Source of the DNA: Carex sylvatica | Taxonomy: Eukaryota > Streptophyta > Magnoliopsida > Poales > Cyperaceae | Length of the DNA: 35,269 bases | Assembly: GCA_964058845.1 (NCBI GenBank) | Contig: CAXKVR010000475.1 | Location: 1 to 35,269 of the forward strand | Reading direction: 5' to 3' | Shown: piece by piece, positions 1-11,139 of the stretch | Layout: the number at the start of each line of letters is the position of its first letter | How positions within the stretch are numbered: the stretch's first letter is position 1 | The notes under the pieces: model-generated | The model's database searches: none | What the model was told of the DNA's origin: nothing | Seen by the model: the letters and a program-made list of their open reading frames with translations, nothing else | Translations under genes and position numbers: made by a program

Positions 1-443
1 ATGCACGAATGAACTGAAGTTCTGAACAATTAAAAAAAAAAAAGGAAGTTTGATTTTGGAGTTGCAGATGAGTTTCTTTCTTTGTTTTTTTGTTTTATTT
101 TTTGAGATCAAATTGGATTGAGCTGATTAAATTGCCGTGCCATTTGAGTTTCATTTTAAGAAGAATTACCAGTATATATATATATTCACTGAAACATTGT
201 TTAATTTTCAATCAAAACACTCAAATTTTTATTTCTCCATATTAAATTCAAATATTTCTTATTTTCGTTTATGTTCATTAAATCTGAGAATTTAAAATTT
301 AATTAAGTATTGTTTAGTTCTATTTAATAGTTTAAATACTTGTTTTTTCCTATTTTTAAACAGAACGTTCATTTGACTTGTAGCACTCCGTCCCTTTCTC
401 TATGATTATTGTCTAGCGCTAACCGTTTTGTGATGGCACTACA
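1..443. other. AT-rich intergenic DNA, no gene seen
   Basis: No supported coding region was found on either strand. The stretch is AT-rich with homopolymer runs and scattered stop codons in every frame. Confidence 0.6.
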
Positions 444-649
444 GAGTAGGTCCGATGTTTATGGACCTACTTTAGATTTGATGGGTTCCAGGACCGTTTG
501 ATCCGCTTTAATATCTGTGCGATTCGCTTTAATATTTGTGTGCACTCGTGTTAATTTTCATGCACACATATCTTAAAGCAAATCAGACGGTTATAGAGTC
601 CAATGAACCCAAAAGTAGGTCCCATAAACATTGGATCTACTCCTTTCTC
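437..649. mobile_element. Small fold-back MITE, copy 1 of the 'gagtaggtcc' family
   Basis: The arms are inverted copies: gagtaggtccgatg near 444 and its complement, ending ggatctactc near 642. The arms themselves contain a short palindrome around gtccgatg..ggacctac. The same arms occur at 19310-19520, so this is a family. Near-matching 9-mers, ttgtgatgg (428-436) and ttgtaatgg (650-658), could be a decayed 9 bp target duplication, which would make it a MULE-type MITE. The exact ends are uncertain. Confidence 0.6.
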
Positions 650-658
650 TTGTAATGG

Positions 659-1459
659 AACTGTACTATTGGATGTTTTTCTATGATACCAAATTGTCCA
701 CTAAAGTTTCCACATTTGGTGGAAGGTATAATTACAGATAAATAAACGGAATATTGCAAATTAAATGGATATGTCTATTTAAAAATAAGGCAAAATATGT
801 CTTTCAACTATCAAATAGAACTAAATAATTAATTAAATTAAAAGTTTCAAATTTAAAACACATAAGAGGAAATAAGAAAGTATTTTAATTTAAAAAAGAG
901 ATGAAATTTGAGTGTTTTGAAGTTTTGATTGATTAGAAGGCAATTTAAAAATGTTTCAATAGTTATATCAACAATTTTTCCTTAATTTAGTCCAAGTGTC
1001 AATTCAGATTTGGAATCGATTTTGGATCACTGACAGTTCAAAATAATTAGATTAATTAATCGACTTTGAATTAACTTTCTGCTATTATATTAAGAAACAG
1101 CTAACAAGTCTAGCATTCATATTTTAAGAAAGGGTATATAGGGTAGTTATCATCTTCATTATTTTATTTTATTTTATTTTTCTTTCCTCCATCTTCCTTA
1201 TTTTTTTCATTTGTTCTCTTTCTTCTCTATCATTTTAATGAGTTGACTAGGAAAAAGATCTTAAGATTGTTTGTGAACTCACAATACTATGAGCAACTAA
1301 GCCACATGTATAAACAGATTGAATCGTTCAATGTAATAGAAATTTAAAGAAAGTATGAAAGGAAATAGAGAAATAAGAATGGATTTAACAATTTTTGTTG
1401 GATTGATACATTTTTAATTTGATTGCGACCTATGTATTGTATATGTTTGTATGTATGTA
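659..1459. other. AT-rich intergenic DNA, no gene seen
   Basis: Nothing coding can be supported. There are poly-A/T runs and a TTTTA-type simple stretch near 1160-1180. No inverted repeats stand out apart from the elements on either side. Confidence 0.5.
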
Positions 1460-1487
1460 TGTGTGTGTATATATATATCTATATATC

Positions 1488-1518
<31 letters not shown>

Positions 1519-1559
1519 TGTATGTGTATGTATGTGTGTATGTGTGTGTATATATATAT
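1460..1559. repeat. (TG)n/(TA)n microsatellite
   Basis: Alternating TGTG and TATA dinucleotide tracts run up to the left end of the next fold-back element. The open frames seen across it on both strands (Tyr/Ile/His/Thr repeats) are by-products of the dinucleotide repeat. Confidence 0.9.
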
Positions 1560-1924
1560 GAGGAGGGATCGGATTACACCTTTTTTTTGGTGACACCGGT
1601 TACACCCTATGTTTGCAAAGTTCAAACAGTCGATCCAAATCATTCAACTTGTTGGATATGTTAAAATGTGCTTGCAGATCAAATTTTAGATTTTTCTGAA
1701 TTTTTTTACTATTTATTAAGATGGGTAAAAAATTCAACGGTCTGAATATAGCGATTTTGTTAAATACTTAATAAATAGTAAAAGAATTCCAAAAAATGTA
1801 AAATTTGATTTGCAAGCACATTTTAACAAAATCAACAAGTTAAACGGTTTGGATCGACTGTTTGAACTTTGAAAATAGAGAGTGTAATTCCGTGTCACCA
1901 AAAAAGGATGTAATCGGATCCCTC

Positions 1925-1927
<3 letters not shown>
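1560..1927. mobile_element. Fold-back MITE of about 368 bp in a TA target
   Basis: The left end gaggagggatcggattaca is mirrored by the complement ending cctcctc at 1927. The two halves pair over most of their length, including a shared stretch that reads as ttactatttattaa on one arm and its complement on the other. It sits between (TA)n tracts, so a TA target is likely, as for Tc1/mariner-type MITEs, but the duplication cannot be separated from the microsatellite. No coding capacity is seen. Confidence 0.8.
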
Positions 1928-1996
<69 letters not shown>

Positions 1997-2018
1997 ATAT
2001 ATAAGAGAGAGAGAGAGA
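1926..2018. repeat. (TA)n then (GA)n microsatellite
   Basis: An almost pure TA tract of about 70 bp is followed by GAGA repeats. It joins two fold-back elements and may have grown from their TA target sites. Confidence 0.9.
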
Positions 2019-2442
2019 GAGACTAATATGCTTTCAGTAGCATATGGGCCGAAGTGCTACTGGTTCAAATTTGAAATTTCAAAATCTAAAAAGTCGATCT
2101 GAACCGTTTATCTTGTTCTTCATATTAATATGTGTTTGGAGACCAAATTTTACATTTTTCTGAATTTTTTTACTATTTATTAAGCCACTTTGAAAATTGC
2201 TCATCCAACGGTGGCTTAACAAAACAGTAAAATCAGAAGCCGTTGTTGGATCAGCGATTTTCAAAGTGGCTTAATAAATAGTAAACAAATTGAGAAAAAT
2301 ATAAAATTTGATCTCCAAACACATATTAATATGAAAAACAAGATGAACGGTTCAGATCGACTTTTTAGATTTTAAAATTTCAAATTTGAACCGATAACAC
2401 TTCAGTCCATATGCTACCGAATACATATTAGTCTCTCTCTCA
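2019..2442. mobile_element. Fold-back MITE of about 420 bp, related to the element at 1560
   Basis: The left arm begins gagagagactaatatg and the right arm ends with its complement, catattagtctctctc. The arms pair nearly end to end around a centre near 2230. An internal segment (tctgaatttttttactattt) is shared with the element at 1560-1927, so the two belong to one superfamily. It is flanked by TA tracts on both sides and is non-coding. Confidence 0.8.
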
Positions 2443-2811
2443 ATATATATATATATATATAGATATATAGATATAGATGGTTAACCTTGCCAGTCGGCAG
2501 TCGCTATCCAGTATCCTCCGTATACTTGCCAGAAGAAATTAATCGGACAAAGATTTATGCTTTATATTCGTCTCCATTCAACAGTTAAACCAGAGATGTC
2601 TATAACTCCTTGATCAGGTTTGCAGATTACACAGCTGATCAGCACATAACAATAGCAATAATTAATATAATAATAAGATATCATAACTGAATTCTGAACA
2701 AACAGAAATTAATAAGTTATGATAAAAAGTTCCCGACAAATAATAAAACCGTTGTGTCACGTCTTACCACTTCTATTACAACAATCATAATATTTTTTTT
2801 CTTCTATTTAC
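2443..2811. other. Intergenic DNA downstream of the possible minus-strand gene end
   Basis: A short TA tract is followed by sequence of mixed composition with no supported open frame. It would contain the 3' untranslated region of the minus-strand exons at 2812-3091, if they are real. Confidence 0.4.
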
Positions 2812-3091
2812 TTATTTATTTTTAGATGATCTTGTACTCGATTTTATACGGAGACCAGGGGTTTCAGGTTCTAAATTTGGAATAATGGACTTCTCCTGTT
2901 GTCCAAGGACTGGAGAGGAAAATTCCAAGAGAACTCAAATTTTAGTTACCATGTGAATGCGCTTCGTTTCTGAATGTCAACCGTCAAATATTATTAATCA
3001 AAGGATTAAGAAAGTGAAATTAGAGATACACACCAGACTCCAAATCTTTCGGTGTTGATAAGGACAATGAAGCACTCTGGGGCTGTGTAGA
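2812..3091 (-). CDS. Possible last two exons of a minus-strand gene of unknown function (partial)
   Basis: Two blocks read as spliced coding sequence on the minus strand. The upstream block (about 3091 to 3034) encodes a Ser/Gln/Pro-rich run ending in LSTPKDLES and stops at a GT donor in phase 1. The last block (2909 to 2812) starts after a pyrimidine-rich acceptor (cctctccag), continues in phase, and ends in TRSSKNK and a TAA stop. The intron between them is about 124 bp and typical of plants. The Ser/Gln/Pro-rich tail with basic residues would suit an unstructured C-terminus. I do not recognise the family. Upstream exons are not found; the reading runs into a MITE at 3094. It may be a gene fragment rather than a working gene. 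Confidence 0.35.
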
Positions 3092-3093
3092 CT

Positions 3094-3515
3094 GGGGTTG
3101 TTCATCGGTCAGGCTTAAACTGTTTTGTTTTTTTCGGTTAAATGAATCAGTTCAGTTTATTTTCTAAAACTGGTTTAATAGTTCAGTTTGATTTTGAAAT
3201 TTTAACTGATCTAAAAGTTTAAATTCATTATCCGTCCGAATTAAATGTTTTAAAAATTCAAAAATTGCGAACAAAATGTTTATTGTTTGGTTTGGTTTAA
3301 TAACGGTTAAACCGAACCAAACAAAATTTTAGATCCAATTTTTTTAAATTTAATTTTTTTTTATGATTAATATTCTATTTTAGTACAACCGAATAAACTG
3401 AAATTTACTTTGATTTGTTCGGTTTGATTCTTATTCTATTTTGGTTTGGTTCAAATAAAACTTTGATTTACCTATTTTAATTTGATTTGAACTGAGCTGA
3501 ACTGATAAACACCCC
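3094..3515. mobile_element. MITE-like fold-back element of about 420 bp
   Basis: The left end ggggttgttcatcggt and the right end, whose complement is aggggtgtttatcagt, form imperfect terminal inverted repeats. The inside is rich in gguttt/aaacc-type motifs (repeated ggtttggttt and aaccgaacc), common in plant small elements. No clear target duplication was seen. It borders the upstream exon of the possible minus-strand gene. Confidence 0.55.
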
Positions 3516-3522
3516 TATGGAC

Positions 3523-3705
3523 CAGTGTTGTAAATAACGGTATGCGCTTGTTGGATGGACAAAGTCCGTCAAGAGATTACTAAAAAATAATAAAAAATAA
3601 TCAGTCATAATAAAAAATAATTAGCCGATTAATTAAAAAATTTCATAATAGTTTGATCACCATCAAAAATTAATCGGCTTAAACTGCCATTTTTTACAAC
3701 ACTCC
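3523..3705. mobile_element. Short fold-back element with hAT-like ends
   Basis: The left end agtgttgtaaataacgg and the right end ccattttttacaacact are imperfect inverted repeats. Ends of the CAGTGTTGTAAA kind are typical of hAT-superfamily MITEs. No 8 bp duplication is visible, so the class is an inference. It lies almost directly next to the preceding MITE. Confidence 0.45.
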
Positions 3706-5016
3706 TCCGGACTAGGGAGTTGCATTTATTTGACATCTGCGATAACTTTTGAATTTAATTAGTTGATGAAAGCAAGCTGCCAAGCTACACATGCAGATTG
3801 TAACATTGCAAAACAATATAATGATTTTATAGTTTTAATTAGGTAAAAAAATTAAATAGTTGAAACTTTGCCTTTTATATTATTTTTTACTTCATTAAAT
3901 TGTAGGATATTATTATTTTTAGTTAGATGTAGTTTCCAACAATACATTAAACAAAATAAAATCTTATAAAATAATCAATACTAAAGTCAGGACATGATCA
4001 GGCCATGAGCTCCGTACTGGATTTTTTTTTTTTTTTTTTAAAGTTAGTGACTTTAATATCTAAAATTTGTTATTCTTATCATCATTTTATTAAAAACGAT
4101 AAAAACATGGTTTTTGTTAAATTACTCTGTAATTTTATTCTAAAAGTCAGACACTAATAAACAAGAAACATAACAAGTGCGGCTAATATTTAAAACAGGA
4201 AGATGTTTGAACGCATGTTATTGAAACTGTTTGAATACATGTGCTCAGAATGAAATGCACGAACTGTATAGATATAAACGGATTTGGATACTATTCGTCT
4301 GAATTCGAATTTTCACATATTCGAATAGTCAAATTATGTATATAATTTATAAAGATGTGGTTTCAGTTGTGAAAATAGATACGGATTCGGATAATTATCT
4401 GTTATGTATATTATAATATTTCGGATATCCGATACTATTCTCTCACCGCTCCGATTTATGTCTCAATTTTCAATATTTTTGTCCTCAGCCCTTCGACTTC
4501 TTCATTTACGGAGCAATTTTTTCTCTTTCACTACGGACTTATCAGAGTTTTGAATTCTTGACTTTTCCACCAAAATTTCTTTTATCTTCTTCTGTTAGCA
4601 AGTATGTTGCTTTAATTTTAACTATAACAATTGAAAATTTGCTCGTTTCATAGCTATACTTCATAGTTCCATACCGATGAAGTATGGTACTAATTGAAAA
4701 TTGTTAGTTACCACAACATCAATTTCTGACACGTCGTAATTTGATCACGTCATGTTATATATAAAATGTGATTAAAATTTATTTTTATGTAATGTGATAT
4801 AACTAAAATGATGAATGATAGTTATATCATATAAATAATCACATTACATATGATCATGAAATAATATGACTACGCAGAGAAAAATTATAACATTCGAATT
4901 TTATTATATACAATATTCTTTAAATTATTTTTGATCTTATTACAGATAAAACAAAAAAGACAGTGCTGCTTAAAGCGATTTCCAAATTGCCATGGGCTAT
5001 TTCCCCATCCAACCCA
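3706..5016. other. Intergenic DNA, no gene seen
   Basis: There is a poly-T run near 4020. A region at 4260-4440 is rich in ggat/atcc and ttcgaa motifs, and 4690-4880 contains imperfect cacgtca/gtgata inverted motifs that look like decayed repeats. No coding region can be supported. Confidence 0.45.
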
Positions 5017-5025
5017 CCCTTTCAC

Positions 5026-5209
5026 AGGGTAGAGTATTCTCTGTGGAGTATTTTCTGCGGAGCTGTGTGGAGATTTTAATCGGATCTGTTTATTTTGATC
5101 GGACGGACTAAATCAGAGGGCCTCAAATTTAGAATATGATATGGTCCTTCTGATCAAAACAAACGGATCAGATTAAAAGCTCCGTACAACTCCGCAGAGG
5201 ATACGCTTC
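5026..5209. mobile_element. MULE-type MITE of 184 bp with 9 bp target duplication
   Basis: The 9 bp direct repeat ccctttcac stands at 5017-5025 and 5210-5218. Between them the ends are inverted repeats: ggtagagtattctctgtgga at the left, against the complement of the right end with about 4 mismatches in 21. The inverted pairing continues through a segment reading ttttaatcggatc. A 9 bp duplication is the Mutator signature. Confidence 0.75.
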
Positions 5210-5218
5210 CCCTTTCAC

Positions 5219-6688
5219 GGTACCTTCTATCATTTTTGTTCGTCTTCTGCTTCAACCTACCACTCTATTTTTAGCAGGTATTTTTGTCTAGTGGATCTAA
5301 CTACTTTTTTTTTGTACTTTCGCTTAATAGATTTGGTCATCACTCTTTACTCCGCCTAAGTGGTTCGCTTTTTCTCCCTCTTCTCCTGTATTCTTCTTTC
5401 TCTTTTTGGCAATGACAGAGTAGGTGGAACGAGTTGTACATATAGTTATATTATATATATGTTTGTTGTTGTTTGTTTGTGTCCGACTTCTTCTTCTCTC
5501 CTCCTCTTGCTCTAATAAACTTTTATGACTCCAACTCTGGTGGCTCTCTCTCTAAGAGATGATTGTCCTAGTCCAGTTGCTTAGTCCCTGGTCTGATTTG
5601 GTTCAGTGCCTTCTCGATCGTGCATAAGGAAGGGTTCGATACGATGCAGTTTGCTAGAAGAAACAAGACAAATATGCGCACAATGAAAATAATCATTAGG
5701 CTCCTATCATTACAATTAAGCAGGAATGATGAAATTGTGTCCGCAGGATATATATACTCTTGTGTGTGTTTATTTGTTTATAACTGAATGTTTTCAAAAA
5801 CACTCATTATGTAATATCATGTAACAACTAGCTTGTAATTTTTTAAAATTACTGCAATTGTCTATAGGCTTTCAACCAACAAAAATTTTAAAATTTGAGA
5901 AATTAAAAATGCTATAGAGAGTCTAAGGTTCGATTTGATTTGTGAAATAATATAATTGTGTGCTCTGAGAATATGAGAATTGTTTGTGACAGACATTCCA
6001 AATAAGTGAATATTGTGTGACTTGTCTAATGGATAACCTAGATCTAAGTGCTATCATCGGTTAAATATGTAGACATAATTTAATGTGAATTTGTGTGGAT
6101 TAATTAATCTAGTCTGTTTGAATTGTTAATTAAATAAGTCAATTAGATAAGTGCATCGTTAAATAACCGGTTACTGAGCTTTATAGTTCACTTCGTATTG
6201 TTTCGGTTTGTTTGTTTTTGTTGGCGACATAGGTTGACCGAACGTGGATGGATGCGAGCGTGTCATTCTCTTGTCGTGTCCCCGGTCCGGTGACGAAAGC
6301 GTGACAATTTTACGTCGTGACCATAATTGATGTGATTATTCACGTGACGTGACTAATTACGTTTAATTTTTATTTTCAAATTTAAATTAGTTTAAAATAA
6401 ACTAATAACAAAATGTATCCAAAAAATAAGAAACTTGTATGAAATACATTATAATTAAGAAATAATGTTAAAAAAAATGGTTATGTAACGTAATGTGACC
6501 GAGTCAATTTGTGTGATATGACGTGATTAAAATAGTAAAAAACAATCACATCATGTGATCGACACACGTAACACAACATGATGATGTAATAAAATGTTAC
6601 GTAATATAATTAATAACAACGTGACTAATTTTTTTTTTTTATCTTTGTAGTCCAGGACAATTAAAGATTTCACAAATCTGTCGAGGGA
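5219..6688. other. Intergenic DNA left of the large MULE, no gene seen
   Basis: The stretch holds CT-rich sequence near 5340-5540, long AT-rich runs, and at 6280-6620 a block with repeated tcacgt, gtgacgtgac and ttacgt motifs that may be a decayed DNA transposon. No open frame with coding character was found. Confidence 0.45.
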
Positions 6689-6698
6689 AAGAAAAAGC
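6689..6698. repeat. Left target-site duplication of the 10.2 kb MULE
   Basis: aagaaaaagc stands directly before the GGCC terminus. The same 10 bases recur at 16902-16911 after the right terminus. With a 9 bp duplication, the element would instead begin one base earlier with CGGCC. Confidence 0.85.
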
Positions 6699-6913
6699 GG
6701 CCATTTTTATTAATACCCAAAAAACAAAACTAAATTTTAAAAATAACCTTAACCAATTTTTTTTTTTTAAAATAACCCAACCGCCCGGGCCCGGGGCGGC
6801 CCAAAAAACAACCAACCCGCCTGGGCCTCGGGCGGGCCACAGAGAGACCAAACCGCCCCCACTGCGGGCGGTCCAGTGGTGAGCAAACCGCCCCAGGGGC
6901 GGGCGGTCCACTA
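6699..6913. repeat. Left terminal inverted repeat of the large MULE
   Basis: About 215 bp inverted against 16687-16900, with five mismatches and a one-base difference in a T run. The outer third is AT-rich. The inner part is a CpG-rich block with repeated gggcggtcca and ccgcccgggc motifs, very unlike the surrounding DNA. Confidence 0.93.
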
Positions 6914-7604
6914 TGCATGCATTAAACACCTCTCCTGGCTCCATTATTTGTAAACGAGGTCAGAGAAAGATTTTACTGTTTGAGAGCGATTTTACTGTTT
7001 GAGGGAGGCGATTTTTAGGCGATTTTACTGTAGCAGAAGGTATGTTTTTTTTATTTTTTATTATAGCAATTACTGTTCTATTATATGTAACTTAACTGTC
7101 GCAATTACTGTAGCAATTACTGTTCTATGTAATTACCGTATCAATTACTGTTCTATGTAATTACTGTAGCAATTACTGTTCTATGTAATTACTGTAGCAA
7201 TTACCGTAGCAATTACTGTTCTATGTAATTACTGTAGCAATTACTGTTCTATATAATTACTGTAGCAATATTTTTTTATTTTTTCTAATTAGATTACTGT
7301 ACCCGTTATAATACCATATTTCTTAATGAAAACCAACTAATTTTTTTTCATTTCTTAATTTTTTTTAATTTCATTTAGTCAGAAATAATTTGATTAATTA
7401 ATTATTGATTTTCAACAATCTAAAGTTCTATACATTGATTGAGTTCTATATTTATCTTCTTCTTTTTCAATTTATTCAATTTTTTTTTAAAATGAAACTC
7501 AAAAATTGATTGAAGCGAATCTCAGATATCTATATCTATTATTGATGTACAATTACTGTAATACTTATAAAGTTATTTTTTAAATGTAGTTTGTTAAGAA
7601 AAAG
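6914..7604 (+). promoter_or_regulatory. Transposase leader: 5' untranslated exon and leader intron
   Basis: A likely untranslated exon ends at 7039 with a donor gcagaag|gtatgt. A likely acceptor taaatgtag ends at 7589, 15 bp before the ATG at 7605. The roughly 550 bp intron contains the 28 bp tandem repeats. The layout mirrors that of the PMD gene at the other end, where the acceptor is also aaatgtag just before the ATG. Transcription would start in or near the left TIR. The exons are predicted by eye. Confidence 0.5.
7064..7268. repeat. Tandem repeat, about 28 bp unit, in MULE left subterminal region
   Basis: Variants of attactgttctatgtaatta, joined by ctgtagca, are repeated about six times with small changes. 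Repeated motifs next to MULE TIRs can bind transposase, but no function is shown here. Confidence 0.85.
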
Positions 7605-10536
7605 ATGTTAGTTGCATTGTATGTGGGCGGCAAGTTACAAAAGAGTGAAGATGGCGTGCAGTACACGAAAGATGCTGCATTTGGCTTCGAGATTAATGAA
7701 AATACCACATTTCAGGCACTTAAAGAGCTAATATACGAAAAGACTGCTGTAAACCCCAACAGGTATGAAATAGAATTGGCTACACGGATTGACAACTCAC
7801 GTGGGGTGGGGGGTAGACCTTACTTTGTGAGGTTTCCAATAACAGATGCGAATTTGTGGAGAGTTGTGTACACTCAATTTGCGGCCAGTGGGGTCCAGGT
7901 AATGGACATATATTCGAAGAGGGTTCCCCGGGCTAGGGCTGGACCTTCAAGTACTACTAGGGCTGGACCTTCAGGTTATGAAAATTCAGGTTATGACAGC
8001 CAGGGGTACCAGCAGCACTCCCCATATGACAGCCAGGGGTACCACCAGCACTCCCCATATGACAACCAGGGATACCACCAGCACTCCCCTTATGACAACC
8101 AGGGGTACCACCAGCACTCCCCTTATGACAACCAGGGGTACCACCAGCACTCCCCTTATGACAACCAGGGGTACCACCAGCACTCCCCTTATGACAACCA
8201 GGGGTACCACAACTCTCCTGAAAATACTGAAGAGTTACCACCACCACCCAGACAGACACCCATAATCCCTAGATTTCCAACTATGCCAGAGTCAGGACCG
8301 GTACCCGTTAATCGAACTGATATTGATATTGATGTTGATGCTATTGATGCCATACCAGAAAGGGAAATGGAAACGGGGGATGAATACCAAGGGGTTTGGG
8401 AATCTGATGACTTATCAGATGGTGATGCAAATATACTAGGTTTATCCAGGGCAGAAAAATTCCCGATTAGAGGTCGGGGAAATAAGCATCCGGTCACCAC
8501 ATTCAACGATACTACAGCTTTCGAAGAGGCAGACATTAGTTTCTTTGGTCCTCGTGTTAAATACAATCAGGAACTTGCCGCAGGGCAACTTTATACAAAC
8601 ATAGACGAACTTGTAAAGAAAATCAATGAGACCCATGTACACGGCAACTGGGAATATAAAATAAACAAAAGGGAGCGAACACGGTTAGTTGTGCTATGTA
8701 AAACTCACCCGCGGTGCGAGTTTCACCTTTATGCAACCCCTGCGGGTTCAGGAGAAGCATGGATGATTAGGAAGTGTGAACCACCTCACACATGTAAGTC
8801 TGCATCCACAAGGACAGACCATGCACAGCTGACGGCATCACTAATTGCCGATGCAATTGAGGAGGACATTAAGTTGGATCCATCGATGAGCATCAAGGCG
8901 GTGGCTAGAACCGTCAGACACAAATACAAATATGTAATCCCAAAATACAACAGGTTGTGGAGAGGTCGTGAACTTGCGGTTTGCAGAATATTCGGTAGTT
9001 GGAAGGATTCATACGGCTATCTGGCACCATTGCTCCAGGCCATGGCAAGTACAAACATCGGGACCGTATATGAACTATGGCATGGCCCTTTTTTTGATAA
9101 GGATGGAGTACTAATAGAGGGAGCTCAACAATTCAAGGGCATAGCATGGGCTTTTGGGGCTTGTATCCAAGCTGTGCCATACATCAGACCCGTTATCAGC
9201 ATTGATGCATGCTTCATGTCCGGCCGTTATGAGGGGAGGCTACTGATAGCATGTGCATATGATGTTGAGAATCAGTTGTTACCTTTGGCCTTTGCAATTG
9301 TTCAGAAAGAGGATGGTGAGAACTGGGGATTCTTTATGCAGTTTTTAAGAAGACGGGTGATTGGGGAAGGAAAATTTTTCTGTGTGATATCAGACCAGCA
9401 CAAAGGAATAAAATATGTTTTTGATCGTGAAGATTACGGTTGGTCAACGCGTACTGGGCAGTGTGTGCACAGGTTGTGTATGCAACACGTTGCGGAGAAC
9501 CTTTCCAAGGCAACCGGAAATGACAAGTGGGTTCTAGAAATATTTAGACAAAATTGCAGAAAGAAAAAGCCGAGAAGGGTGGTAGAGATGAGTAGAAATT
9601 TTGCAAAGGTATATACATTTCAATTGTTTACATATATTATTTTATTTTTTGAAAACTGTTTTTTCAGTACAATTATTTACTCATATTATTTTATTTTCTT
9701 ATTTTTTTTAGTACATGCCAAAGGCAAATCTCTACTTAATGAAGGTGGGCAAAAATAATCCCAGAGATGTAAACGAAGATGCAGCATACGAGAAAATATA
9801 TCAATCCCGTGATGGAGGTTGGCGTTGGGGAATTATGACCACCAACGGGTCGGAGTCGCTGAATGCAGTCTTCAAGCAGAGTCGGATGTTGCCCGTGGCT
9901 GCAGTTGTAGAAGACACATTCTACAAGTTAAATGCCTGGTTTCAAGAACGGCGTGCTAAGGCCGCAGAATTAATAAGGATTAATCAGTCATTTTCAACAA
10001 GGGTGGAGGAGAAACTAAGACAACACAGGGACAAAGGTGCAACTATGACCGTGATTCCGATGGGTAATGATGGTACTGAATTCGAAGTGCAAAATCCAAA
10101 TGAATATGTTCCTACCAGTCGCAAACCAGATGGCACTATGGAGTTTGTGAAGAGGGCTTGCAAGTACGTGGTTAAATTCGGAGATGCCAGGGCGGTAACC
10201 TGTACATGCCAAGGACCCCAACTAAGTCACATACCCTGTAGTCACGTGATGGCTGTATGCCGAGTGAGGAACTACTGTGAGGATCACTATGTTGCTGACA
10301 TGTATCGTACCGATTACCTTGCTTCCACTTGGGGTGGATCTTTCCATTCTTATCCCGATCAGCATGAGTGGCCTGCATATGTCGGTGATAGAATACTTTC
10401 TTCAGAAGGATGGATAAGAAAGGGGAGGAGGAGACACAAGCGTGTTGTAATGACCATGGACGAGATGGGTGGTAGGCGACCGTCGGGAAATCGGGCTCGC
10501 CGTTCTGTTTCTGACAGGCGCACGGCAGGTATGTAG
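7605..10536 (+). CDS. MudrA-type Mutator transposase, spliced, apparently intact
   Basis: This is a DDE transposase that would cut and join the MULE ends in the nucleus. Exon 1 is 7605-9608 (668 codons) and exon 2 is 9712-10536, joined in phase 0 over a 103 bp GT..AG intron. Domains: an N-terminal domain (residues 1-105), an 11-residue tandem repeat (about 130-205), a DBD_Tnp_Mut-like zinc finger with VVLCKTHPRC and PPHTC (about 315-395), and the MULE catalytic domain. The likely catalytic residues are D534 (SIDACF), D597 (ISDQHKG) and E716 (NGSES), with a C/H cluster near RLCMQH. A SWIM zinc finger follows at C832, C834, C844 and H846. Splicing from 10528 to 10627 would extend the C-terminus to an RGGRGR tail (stop at 10793, about 995 residues); otherwise it ends at 10536 with 942. 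No frameshift or internal stop was seen. The start was chosen as the first ATG after the leader acceptor. Confidence 0.92.
7992..8219 (+). repeat. In-frame 33 bp minisatellite in the transposase gene
   Basis: Seven tandem units encode YDNQGYHQHSP; the first two have S for N and the last is shortened to YDNQGYHNSP. Units 3 to 6 are almost identical at the DNA level, so the array expanded recently. It lies in the linker between the N-terminal domain and the zinc finger. The product is rich in Tyr, Gln, Asn and His and is presumably disordered. It also creates long spurious open frames on both strands. Confidence 0.95.
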
Positions 10537-10626
10537 CATTGTACGAAATTCATTTATGATCTTATTATATTACTAACTGAATTGTGTTCCTATTTTCATA
10601 TGCCATAAACGAGCACAACGAAAGAG

Positions 10627-10793
10627 AAAATGCTAGAGTTGTTGCTGAAGCAACTGGTAGAACAGAACATCCCCCTCCTCCGAGCCAATCATCTAGTTGC
10701 CAAACCTCTACAAGTAATGCCTCACCTGCAGTTGGTACCAGTAGAACTAGTCGCATCATTGGTTTTTTGAGACGTGGTGGAAGGGGCAGATAA
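10627..10793 (+). CDS. Possible third exon of the transposase (C-terminal tail)
   Basis: An open stretch encodes a Ser/Thr/Pro-rich segment ending in FLRRGGRGR and a stop. It can be joined in phase to exon 2: donor gcag|gtatgt at 10529, acceptor aaagag at 10625-10626. The acceptor lacks a good pyrimidine tract, which is the weak point. An Arg/Gly-rich tail after the SWIM finger is common in MULE transposases of this type. If not spliced, this stretch is 3' untranslated sequence. Confidence 0.45.
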
Positions 10794-11139
10794 ACCTGCT
10801 ATTGTGTGAACTTACTTGTGTTGTGTGAACTTATTTGTTTGGTTTGAACTAAATTATGAACTTTAATTGTGTTGTTGAACTTTAATTGTAATGTTGGGCT
10901 TTTAATATGATATGTAATATTCTGATTTGTTATGATTACGTAGTAACTAATGAGTAGAAATGACGAAATGCTACATACAAAAAGATATGCACGCAGATAA
11001 GAACGACGAAATGTAAAGTAAACAAAAGATAAAAGCCAACATGAAATATAAAATAAAACAAACCAAGACATATAACACAACAGCTGCAAACTCAAAATAC
11101 TACAGTCAGACCTACATCACAATAAAAAAAACTCTGCAA
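10794..11139. other. Spacer between the two convergent MULE genes
   Basis: About 350 bp of AT-rich sequence between the ends of the transposase and PMD genes. It contains repeated gtgtgaactt and tgaactttaattgt motifs near 10804-10890. The 3' ends of the two transcripts could overlap here. No terminator can be defined by eye. Confidence 0.5.

Noticed and set aside
1414..1664. Open frames rich in Tyr, Ile, His and Thr on both strands
   Set aside because: They are produced by the TG/TA microsatellite and have no coding character.
6639..6944. Gly/Pro/Arg-rich open frames across the left MULE TIR
   Set aside because: They arise from the GC-rich TIR block. The same frames recur at the right TIR, and nothing suggests a protein.
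7957..8265. Long open frames in other frames and on the minus strand at the transposase repeat
   Set aside because: A 33 bp repeat without stops in several frames gives these as shadows of the real transposase frame.
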